From the NCBI GenBank assembly GCA_012518885.1, contig JAAYRG010000170.1, forward strand, positions 1 through 42,752: a stretch of DNA of 42,752 nt, given 5' to 3'. The stretch is from Clostridiales bacterium (GTDB lineage Bacteria > Bacillota > Clostridia > Lachnospirales > Lachnospiraceae). A program made the translations under genes and the position numbers. Below the pieces are notes generated by a model that was given only the letters and a program-made list of their open reading frames with translations, was not told the origin of the DNA and did not search any database. Shown here piece by piece: positions 27,212-35,767 of this stretch. Position 1 is the stretch's first letter. Each line of letters begins with the position of its first letter.

Positions 27212-30188
27212 TACGTCCTAATATTTCTTTGACCTTGTCAATAGTAGGAATCTCGTATATTTCTAAAACATTTCCTTGGCTGTCAATATATCCAAACTCC
27301 TCTAGCTTTCTCTTAACTTCACGGTTTACCGTCTTTACAGCCTTGTCTATTCTTGTTTGGGCAATATCCCCATTAACAGTAATATCATTAAAGGCATTAC
27401 TCATTTCACGTTCAAGAAGATATGTACCTGGAATTCTAGCAACGTCTATAACATTCTTTGCTGCTTCCATAATGATATTCTTATCCCTTGTATCCCATGG
27501 TAATTGACTAAAGGCTTCAAGGTTAGCAGAGGCCCACATATATTCGTCACCATAGGTAATTTGAATAATCTGACCAAATTCTGATTGGACCTCTGTTGAG
27601 GACCACCACTTCATAAATTCCCAGGCCTTATCCCTTCTATTTTTATCTTCAATTTTAAACATTACCGTACTTTCTGCATTCCCACAGGTACTATTCATTA
27701 TAGTTCCATCCTCTTGTACAGTTCCTGGTGGAGGTGCAATACTCCATGTGTTTGCAAGTTCTGGTGCTGCATTCTTAAGCAGGTTATAAACTCCGTAATC
27801 AGCAACCCCTATCGGTAAGTCTCCATTTCTAAAGTGTTGATAGAAGTTATCTACGTTAACTGGCATACCATAAATGGTAAAGAGGTCTGTTAAGGCAGTA
27901 AATCCATCAACTGAGTTTTCACTACCAATTGCTGTTCCATCATGGGCATATTGGTAATACAAGGACCCACCATGCTGAATTAGTAGAGGGGTTGTACCAT
28001 GGAAGTTTCTCATGGTTATCATACCTGCTGTTGGATAATAATAGTTTAATCCCCTCATTTGCAATTCAGGAAGCATATTAATAACATCATCCATGGTTTC
28101 TGGTACTTCAAGACCTAGCTTTTCCATTATATCCTGCCTATAATATAGAACCCAAAAGTTCATAGTCTCTGGCAGGGCATATACCTTCTCGTTAATTGTA
28201 GAAGTTAGGAAGAAACCAGGTTCATAAGGGGATGCAACTTCCTTAAAGTCTTCAAACTGAGTTAAGTCTTCTAGAGCATTTCTAATTGCAAGCTCATAGG
28301 GAATTGTATAATTTATTCCAGTTGCTATATCAGGGGCATCTCCTGATGAATTGGCAAGGACTAGTTTATATTGGTCTGGCATAATACTTATATCTACTTC
28401 AATTCCTGTATTAGCAGTAAAAGATTCATCTATCATCTTTTGCATTATCTGCACATACTGGCTAGGCCTATTAACCCAAACCTGTAAATGTTCCGGATTG
28501 GTGTTACTTGTTGAATAGGCTTGGTCTGTAAATGATGTTACAAACCTCTTAAGGTTCATTACCAGTGATTTTATAAATCCTGGACTAGCTGGAAGCTTAG
28601 CATCTTCCTGATATATGTAGACCCTATCGATTGCAAGGTCATTAGCAATAAGTTTATCAATAGTATTAGCTAGATATTGATTTACTGAGTTTGCACTAGA
28701 TGATAATTCACTTATTCTATATGCAATCTCATCTGTATTATCAGCCAAACTAATTAGCTGCTTTGCAGCAATAAGCATTGATGACATTACTGCAACATTC
28801 TTATCACTGCTACTATAGATAACCATGCTTTGTTCAAGTTCATATAGACTATCTGCATAGGTTCTTAGTTTTTCTTCAAGGTCTGGTATGTATCTAGTAA
28901 TTCTCAGGTCCCTATACTTGTCTGCATTTGTTCCTGCAACCTTGGTAATCTCAAGTTCAATATCCTTAACTTCTGACATTATAAAATCTATCTCTTCTAA
29001 AACAGTTCGTATTGGGTCCATGCTTATTGTATAAGAAAGAGTGTGCTTACCTTCATCTAAGTAGACACTTAGTTTGTTTCCTTCCTTATCTTTTAGGCTA
29101 GCTGTAGTATACTGGGACCCATAAGCCATTGGATAGGCTTCAAATTCCTTATTAGGTATTTGACCATCAACCCTTACATCTACAAAGACAGGAAAGTCAG
29201 TCTTATCAGACTGCCTATAATTAGTAGCTATGTAATAGTAACCTGCCTTGTTAATTTCAAACTCATAAGTTATGGTTTGGCCTGCTGTATCATAAGAGGC
29301 TGAATCTATTGTATTAAGGACTGTATCACCAACTTCATAAGGTTCTATCCTTGTATCATATTCTGCAATTGCATGAATTGAACTATCATTAGTATAGGCA
29401 TAATCTTCACCTTGAATAGTAATTAGACCATCTCCCTCAGCCAACTTACTACCCTCATATTCCTTAGCTTCATATGGAGCAGATAATTTCAAACTACCGA
29501 GTAGGAAGTTTCCTTCACTTATACTTAGGCTAATAGTGTGTATTCCCTCTTCAAGTTCTAGGGCTAAAGGACGGCTATGTCTGTAGGATGAATCCATTAA
29601 GTACTTTTCTTCCCACTGCATTAGCTTGTTAGGCACTGTTACTATCTCATTACCATATCTGTCATATACCTTTTCTGAACTTGGTTTCCAAGTTGTCTCT
29701 AGAATTATGTTCCTAGCTTCATAAAAGGGAACCTCCCCATCTACTTCCATCATAAACTCTATTGGTAAAATAGACTCATCATATGAGTAGTAGGTAAAGC
29801 CAAGAAAATACTTGCCACTTTCTGGCACCTTGATATTAAGGTCAATTACATCTCCTATTCCAAGGTCAGCCACCTTATCAGATCCTTCAAATCCTTGTGT
29901 AGAGTCTGTAAGTAGGGCCTTACTTTCACCGCTTACAACTTCACCAACATAAAAATTAAGCTCTTCTCCCTCATAAGAAGGCAACTTATACTGACTACTT
30001 ACTTGTGTGTAGTTTCTTGTTAGACGTTCACTGATAAAGTCATTGTTTATAGCCTTTTTACTACTTGTCTCTTTATTCGCTTCTTTTGCTAAAGATACAC
30101 CTTTAGATTGAAGACTTAGACTTAGGGTAATGGCCATAACACATAATAATGCCATAGAGATAATCTTTTTAATTCTTCCTTGCCTCAT
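27195..30188 (-). CDS. Large solute-binding protein with N-terminal carbohydrate-binding-like domains (SBP1)
   Basis: 997 aa; Sec-type signal without lipobox Cys; two N-terminal beta-rich modules (YFLGFTYYSYDESILPIEFMMEVDGEVPF...; YYYIATNYRQSDKTDFPVFVDVRVDGQIP...); helical linker; C-terminal SBP type 1 region QVWVNRPSQYVQIMQKMIDESFTANTGIEVDISIMP...FMKWWSSTEVQSEFGQ. Confidence 0.85.
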   Translation of the reverse strand: MRQGRIKKIISMALLCVMAITLSLSLQSKGVSLAKEANKETSSKKAINNDFISERLTRNYTQVSSQYKLPSYEGEELNFYVGEVVSGESKALLTDSTQGFEGSDKVADLGIGDVIDLNIKVPESGKYFLGFTYYSYDESILPIEFMMEVDGEVPFYEARNIILETTWKPSSEKVYDRYGNEIVTVPNKLMQWEEKYLMDSSYRHSRPLALELEEGIHTISLSISEGNFLLGSLKLSAPYEAKEYEGSKLAEGDGLITIQGEDYAYTNDSSIHAIAEYDTRIEPYEVGDTVLNTIDSASYDTAGQTITYEFEINKAGYYYIATNYRQSDKTDFPVFVDVRVDGQIPNKEFEAYPMAYGSQYTTASLKDKEGNKLSVYLDEGKHTLSYTISMDPIRTVLEEIDFIMSEVKDIELEITKVAGTNADKYRDLRITRYIPDLEEKLRTYADSLYELEQSMVIYSSSDKNVAVMSSMLIAAKQLISLADNTDEIAYRISELSSSANSVNQYLANTIDKLIANDLAIDRVYIYQEDAKLPASPGFIKSLVMNLKRFVTSFTDQAYSTSNTNPEHLQVWVNRPSQYVQIMQKMIDESFTANTGIEVDISIMPDQYKLVLANSSGDAPDIATGINYTIPYELAIRNALEDLTQFEDFKEVASPYEPGFFLTSTINEKVYALPETMNFWVLYYRQDIMEKLGLEVPETMDDVINMLPELQMRGLNYYYPTAGMITMRNFHGTTPLLIQHGGSLYYQYAHDGTAIGSENSVDGFTALTDLFTIYGMPVNVDNFYQHFRNGDLPIGVADYGVYNLLKNAAPELANTWSIAPPPGTVQEDGTIMNSTCGNAESTVMFKIEDKNRRDKAWEFMKWWSSTEVQSEFGQIIQITYGDEYMWASANLEAFSQLPWDTRDKNIIMEAAKNVIDVARIPGTYLLEREMSNAFNDITVNGDIAQTRIDKAVKTVNREVKRKLEEFGYIDSQGNVLEIYEIPTIDKVKEILGRNDNEE

Positions 30189-30289
30189 ATTCTCCCCTCA
30201 CCTCTTTTTTTATTTTGTGGAAATTAGAAAGTGGTCTTATGGAATTATACACCTTTTTCTTAATTATTTTTATTTTTTTAGTTCTTTAA

Positions 30290-30347
30290 GTATTTTTTAA
30301 ATTATTTTATCTTATTGTATATTACTATCATTTTCAACAAATGTCAA
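30290..30347 (-). promoter_or_regulatory. SBP1 operon promoter with shared AT-rich motif
   Basis: Minus strand TTGACA (30347-30342), 17-nt spacer, TAATAT (30324-30319), then GATAAAATAATTTAAAAAATAC at 30311-30290. Confidence 0.72.
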
Positions 30348-30493
30348 TGCTTTACAAGCCTTTTTTTATATGATATTTTTATATATGCAACTAGATAATT
30401 ATATTTTTCCCAAAATTTTTTACTACTATCTGTTTTAATTATGCATTCTATTATGTATGATTTGCTTTTGCCAACCAATTTACAGGAGGACCT

Positions 30494-33193
30494 ATGTTAA
30501 ACAAAAATTCTAAAATAATTCTACTTTTATTACTTTTACCTATCATTTTTACTCTCACTGGCTGTAATAAAGATGATACTAGCCTAGCAGGACCCAAAGA
30601 CACCTCTAAGGAAGGCACTACTTCCTTAGCAGAAGATGAGGATGATATTCAAGTTATTAGAGCTAGCCATACTATTAATGGAGATACTAGATATCTTGAT
30701 GAGTCATCTAAAATATCTGATATTCTTTATGGGATCTTTATAGAAGATATTAATTTTGCAATTGATGGCGGCCTATATGCAGAGTTAATTAAAAACCGTT
30801 CTTTTGAATACGGCCCTAGTGCAGCCAACGTAAATAGACATGGATGGATTAATACTAATCCTGATGTGCTTGAGTTTGACATTGTTGATGGTTCGAGTGA
30901 TGAAACATACCTTAATGAAAACAACCCAACTTATGCCCGTCTAACTAACAGTTCTTCATCTTATGAAGGAATATCAAACCTTGGTTACCTAGACGGATTA
31001 GCAGTAAGGGAAGGTGAACCCTATAACTTTAGCATATATTTAAAAACATCTAGTAGTTATAAAGGGCCAGTAAAGGTGTCTCTAAGAAGTAAAGATGGCA
31101 CTATCTACGCAGAAGGCAACATTAATAATATAACAGATAGTTGGCAAAAATACGAAATTCTTCTAACCCCTAATGAGACTGTAAATAAAGACTTGTTATT
31201 GGTAGTAGAAATTACAAAGGGAAGCATTGACCTTGATATGGTCTCACTTATGCCAGCAGAAACCTTCCATGGACTTAATATAAGGAAGGATATAGGTCAG
31301 TATATTAAAGATTTAAATCCAAGTTTTATTAGGTTTCCTGGTGGATGCGTAGTAGAAGGTAGGGACCTAGAGAGTATATATGGTTGGAAAGACTCAATTG
31401 GAAATGGCCTAGAATTCATAATTAATGACAAGACAAGTGTAGGGGATGTGGCTGCTAGACCCCAGGGTAAGTCTATTTGGTCTGGTAATAAAACTGACCC
31501 CTATTATACTACATACGGAATAGGTTTTTATGAATACTTCTTACTATGTGAAGCGGTAGATGCTATCCCCATACCAGTTTTAAATGCTGGCATGACTTGT
31601 CCTATTCAAAGTTCAAGATATATTGTATACCCTATTAATAGTAAGGAGTTTAGGACCTATGTTCAGGATGCCCTTGACCTTGTGGAATTTTGCCTAGGTG
31701 GGGAAGACACCTATTGGGGTAGGGTTCGTATAGCAATGGGCCACGAGGAGGTCTTTGACCTTAAGTATATAGGGATAGGAAACGAACAATGGCAACCTGA
31801 GTATTTTGACCACTATGAGGCTTTTGTAGAGGCCTTTGAAGAAGCAGCTAGAGAAAGGCCAGACCTTTATGGCCATATAGAATTAATTATTGCTAATGGA
31901 CCTTCATCAGCTAGTAGAGAAGGCTGGCAATATATAGACCGTCATATAGATGATACTATGACAAGCTTAGTAGATGAACACTACTACGAACCACCTACTT
32001 GGTTTTTAACTAACACTACTAGGTATGATGCTTATGACAGGGACTTAAGCGCTGATGTTTTCCTAGGTGAGTATGCTGCTAAGGCTAATAATCTTGAGGC
32101 AGCCCTTGCAGAAGCGGCCTTTATGACTGGTATTGAAAGAAACAGCGACATAGTAAAACTTGCATGTTATGCCCCCCTCTTTGGCAATGGCAAACATAAC
32201 CAGTGGCTACCAGACCTAATGTTTTTCTCTAATGATTCCATATATGGGTCTATTAATTACTATGTTCAACAAATGTATGGAAATAATCTAGGAAGTCATA
32301 TTTTACCTTCTAATTTAAGTATAGAAAAGATAGGTGTGAGTGATGACTTATCAGGATATGTAGGACTAGGAACTTGGAGAACATCTGCTGCCTTTGATAA
32401 TATATCTGTTGTATCTAACGAAACAGGTAAGGTCTTGTATAGTAGTGAATTTGAAAATGACAACCTTTTAAAGGATGATAAGTGGGTCTACCACGAAGGG
32501 GATTGGGAGGTAAAAGACGGCAGCTTAATCCAAACCTACATAGGTGAACCAAATGACACTAATACAGGTGAAACTGTCTATATTGGAGACCCTAATTGGT
32601 CTAACTATACCCTAACTGTAGATGCTAAGATATTAAAGGGAGATGAGGGCTTTTTAATTCCTATTGCAGTACAGGATACAGGCAATAATATATTTTGGAA
32701 TATTGGTGGTTGGAACAATACAGTCTCTTGCTTACAAATAGTATCAGGTGCTAGTAAAAGCGACCAGATTGCTGGTACTGTTAAAAACCTTAGGCTAAAA
32801 CATAATCAAGTCTACCAGCTAAAGGTGGTTGTAGATGGCCTAAATATAAAGTGTTACATTGATGATGTCTTATATGTTGACTACACAAGAACTATGCCTG
32901 CACCCCTTTATGAGACAACTAGTATAGACAATAATGGAGACATTATTATTAAGTATGTTAATGTTACAGATAAAGATATTGACATTGATATAGTAACAGA
33001 CTGGCTAGACTTAAAAATGTATGAAGATAGGGCTATAGCTACTATACTTTCTGGAGATAACCTAGCAACTCTTAATTCCTTCGACGAAAGCACTAATATT
33101 AAGCCCGTAGAGAAGGAACTTGATATAGGAGATGACCTTAGCTATAGGGCACCAAGCTACTCAGTATCCATAATTAGACTTATAGCCAAGTAA
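30494..33193 (+). CDS. Extracellular lipoprotein GH51 alpha-L-arabinofuranosidase with inserted ConA/LamG-like domain
   Basis: 899 aa; lipobox FTLTGCNKDD; FIRFPGGCVVEG, YIGIGNEQWQPEYFDHYEAF acid/base, DVFLGEYAAKANNLEAALAEA nucleophile; ConA-like insert GKVLYSSEFENDN...YQLKVVVDGLNIKCYIDDVLYVDYT. Confidence 0.93.
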   Translation: MLNKNSKIILLLLLLPIIFTLTGCNKDDTSLAGPKDTSKEGTTSLAEDEDDIQVIRASHTINGDTRYLDESSKISDILYGIFIEDINFAIDGGLYAELIKNRSFEYGPSAANVNRHGWINTNPDVLEFDIVDGSSDETYLNENNPTYARLTNSSSSYEGISNLGYLDGLAVREGEPYNFSIYLKTSSSYKGPVKVSLRSKDGTIYAEGNINNITDSWQKYEILLTPNETVNKDLLLVVEITKGSIDLDMVSLMPAETFHGLNIRKDIGQYIKDLNPSFIRFPGGCVVEGRDLESIYGWKDSIGNGLEFIINDKTSVGDVAARPQGKSIWSGNKTDPYYTTYGIGFYEYFLLCEAVDAIPIPVLNAGMTCPIQSSRYIVYPINSKEFRTYVQDALDLVEFCLGGEDTYWGRVRIAMGHEEVFDLKYIGIGNEQWQPEYFDHYEAFVEAFEEAARERPDLYGHIELIIANGPSSASREGWQYIDRHIDDTMTSLVDEHYYEPPTWFLTNTTRYDAYDRDLSADVFLGEYAAKANNLEAALAEAAFMTGIERNSDIVKLACYAPLFGNGKHNQWLPDLMFFSNDSIYGSINYYVQQMYGNNLGSHILPSNLSIEKIGVSDDLSGYVGLGTWRTSAAFDNISVVSNETGKVLYSSEFENDNLLKDDKWVYHEGDWEVKDGSLIQTYIGEPNDTNTGETVYIGDPNWSNYTLTVDAKILKGDEGFLIPIAVQDTGNNIFWNIGGWNNTVSCLQIVSGASKSDQIAGTVKNLRLKHNQVYQLKVVVDGLNIKCYIDDVLYVDYTRTMPAPLYETTSIDNNGDIIIKYVNVTDKDIDIDIVTDWLDLKMYEDRAIATILSGDNLATLNSFDESTNIKPVEKELDIGDDLSYRAPSYSVSIIRLIAK

Positions 33194-33258
33194 TGATTTA
33201 GTTAGCTTTATAAGTTTTATATACAAAAGTAGAATTCGAATTATAAATACTAAAAAGT

Positions 33259-33304
33259 AAGAGCCATATTAGTAGTCAAGCAAACTCTAATATGGCTCTT
33301 TTAT
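33259..33304. terminator. Bidirectional rho-independent terminator between convergent GH51 and GH36 genes
   Basis: Perfect 14-bp stem AAGAGCCATATTAG (33259-33272) / CTAATATGGCTCTT (33287-33300), then TTATT. Confidence 0.88.
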
Positions 33305-35415
33305 TATCTTTTTAAAATAAGAGAAATTGCAGACATATTCTCTTTAGGCATGCAGACAAGCCTTGTCTTATCTATAAATACTCTTGCTCCTGTAACATCA
33401 TAAACCTCTTCAATCTCCCACTTGCTGCTGCCTGGTAAATCAATTATAAGTTCATCAGGCAAATGGCCATTAAAGACATGAATAACAAGGTAGGCCCTCC
33501 TACCATCTTGTCCAACCCTTAGAATCCCTTGCCATCCCTCTAAGACCCTGTAGCTCTTAATCTTTGGACCAAACCAATATGTGTGTCCATCTTTAATTAT
33601 AGGGGCTATTCTTTTATAAAGTCCAATCCCCTTATCTATAACATCCCACTGGTCCTTACTTAAATCAGTCACATCACCAGATAGGCACATTCTACCCAAA
33701 AAGGTACTAGCCATGGTATAGACTATACGTTTTAAGCTATCATTCCTTCTAATTACAGCCCATATTTGACTTTGCCTTGGCAGCATTACCCTGTGAAGGT
33801 TAGCCGCAATTACAGGGATTTCTTCACATTCATGGGCGTCTGAAAATGATGACATTGAAGTTGCACCAATCATTAAGGGTTCAAGTTTTGAACCACCAGA
33901 GGCGCAGTTTTCAACAACAATATCAGGAACTTCTTCCTTAATCATTTCTATGAATTTATAGGAAGATAGGGCGTTTTTCCTAAGGCCCTCTCCTAAAGAG
34001 TCAGGGTCATCACAACCAATACCCATTGTATCATTACAATCAATTTTCAAATAGGAAAATCCATATTCTTTTATCATACCTATTACTTTTTCATGTAGAT
34101 AGTCCCAAACCCAGGGGTCATTTAGATCCCAGAACCTACGCGTTGCAGTAGTTAAGGTAATCCCATCTCTTTTTAAGAGGTGGTCTACTAGGTAGTAGGC
34201 CCTTGAACCACCACCAACATTATCAATTTCAAACCAAATTCCTGGGGCTAGGCCTGCATCTTTAATGGCTTCTACAGTCTTTTTTAGTCCCTCTGGGAAT
34301 AATTCTTTTGAGATTTCATAATCTCCCATCATAATATCCCATGGTTTATCTCCTTCTTTAAACCAACCACAATCTATGACAAAATAGCCAAGGCCCTTGT
34401 CTTTAATTGCTTCAAGGATTTTTATGATGTTTTCATGGGATGGATTACCCCAGGTGCTACAATATTCATTAAAGACAATTGGCAGGTCTTGTTCCTTAAG
34501 AGGCCCTTCATTTACCTTGTCTATTTGACTAGATGCTAGCCTTTGAGAAAAGTCGTCAAGGCTTGTTCCTTGGCAAACAGATAGGATGGCCCTTGGGCTA
34601 GTAAATACCTCTCCTGGTTTAATAGTCTTCATCCAATGGCCAAATTCCCTATCAGCAAGGCCACCTGATATAGCTAGACCTTCATCCATACGATAGACCT
34701 CCATTTGCCATGAAGCATTATGGGCAAGTCTAGCACCCCAGAATATATTATTTTTAGTATCTTCTATAACCAAATAGGGAAAGAACTTATTAGTAGGCAT
34801 TGAACCAACTTGGCCAAACCTCTCACTTCTTGCTCCCCACTTAGCCCAGGAAGGTTCTAATTGTAAGTCTTCTATCCAGTTACTTTCTAATCTTCCTTCC
34901 ATACCCCATACACTTCGGATACGATGTACCTTTAGGCTTTCATGGCCACCACCCTCTATAAAGGGTGAAAGACCACCAAGAGAAAAACTAGATAGCATTT
35001 CTAAGGTTACTGGCCTTGGACTCTTGTTCCTGTATTCTACATATGATTCTATGGTTTTGCTTCCATGTTTCCATACCAAGTAGTTCTTGGCCTTATAGCC
35101 CCTTTTGTCAGTAAAGGTTACTATAATTGTCTTCCTATTATCCCTATCTATTTCTTTTATATCAGAGAACTCTAAAGAATATACAGATTCACTCTGCCTT
35201 AGAGATATTCCACCAGAATAGGCCCCTGGATAATTATCTCCTAGAAGCTTTACCTGGATCATGGAATCTATTCTTTGGTCCTTTAAGGACCATTCTGGAG
35301 TTTCCATTCCACTTGGTATAAGCATCATTTCCACTAGCCTAGTACTTGTATCAAGAAAAAACAGAGCCTTCATATCCCCAAGTTCACACACCCTTAGTAA
35401 GTCAGTAGCCATCAA
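33304..35415 (-). CDS. GH36 alpha-galactosidase
   Basis: 703 aa; VFNEYCSTWGNPSHENII, GYFVIDCGWFKEGD, LAPGIWFEIDNVG, YLKIDCNDTMGIG (nucleophile), VENCASGGSKLEPLM, SFSDAHE (acid/base). Confidence 0.92.
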   Translation of the reverse strand: MMATDLLRVCELGDMKALFFLDTSTRLVEMMLIPSGMETPEWSLKDQRIDSMIQVKLLGDNYPGAYSGGISLRQSESVYSLEFSDIKEIDRDNRKTIIVTFTDKRGYKAKNYLVWKHGSKTIESYVEYRNKSPRPVTLEMLSSFSLGGLSPFIEGGGHESLKVHRIRSVWGMEGRLESNWIEDLQLEPSWAKWGARSERFGQVGSMPTNKFFPYLVIEDTKNNIFWGARLAHNASWQMEVYRMDEGLAISGGLADREFGHWMKTIKPGEVFTSPRAILSVCQGTSLDDFSQRLASSQIDKVNEGPLKEQDLPIVFNEYCSTWGNPSHENIIKILEAIKDKGLGYFVIDCGWFKEGDKPWDIMMGDYEISKELFPEGLKKTVEAIKDAGLAPGIWFEIDNVGGGSRAYYLVDHLLKRDGITLTTATRRFWDLNDPWVWDYLHEKVIGMIKEYGFSYLKIDCNDTMGIGCDDPDSLGEGLRKNALSSYKFIEMIKEEVPDIVVENCASGGSKLEPLMIGATSMSSFSDAHECEEIPVIAANLHRVMLPRQSQIWAVIRRNDSLKRIVYTMASTFLGRMCLSGDVTDLSKDQWDVIDKGIGLYKRIAPIIKDGHTYWFGPKIKSYRVLEGWQGILRVGQDGRRAYLVIHVFNGHLPDELIIDLPGSSKWEIEEVYDVTGARVFIDKTRLVCMPKENMSAISLILKR

Positions 35416-35461
35416 ATACTCCTCCCCCTTTAATCTACACCAATCTTTATGTAGCTTATTA

Positions 35462-35767
35462 CTATTTCTTCGTCCATTTCTTTTTGCGAGCCCTTATGTA
35501 GAATATAGCCGAAATAATAGTTAGACCACCAGCCATAAACAAAAGCTCTACAAATAAAACCTTCCATACGTTAACTAGTATAATTGATAAAACCAAAAGG
35601 GTCCCTAACCAGTAGCCATATAATAAAACAAGGACCAGGGCAGTTGTAAGAATCTCTTTTATTAGGTCATATCTTTCATAGCTGTTAGAGGACTCCCCTC
35701 TTCCTTGTCCTAAGTCCCCTTTAAATTTTACATCTTTACTCATACTTAACTCCCCAAATACTTTCAT
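35462..35767 (-). CDS. Small uncharacterised membrane protein; start 35767 or 35743 (MSKDVKFKG)
   Basis: Up to 101 aa; two hydrophobic segments LTTALVLVLLYGYWLGTLLVLSIILVNVW and VLFVELLFMAGGLTIISAIFYI, basic C-terminus RARKKKWTKK; overlaps the upstream GH43 stop. Confidence 0.7.
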   Translation of the reverse strand: MKVFGELSMSKDVKFKGDLGQGRGESSNSYERYDLIKEILTTALVLVLLYGYWLGTLLVLSIILVNVWKVLFVELLFMAGGLTIISAIFYIRARKKKWTKK

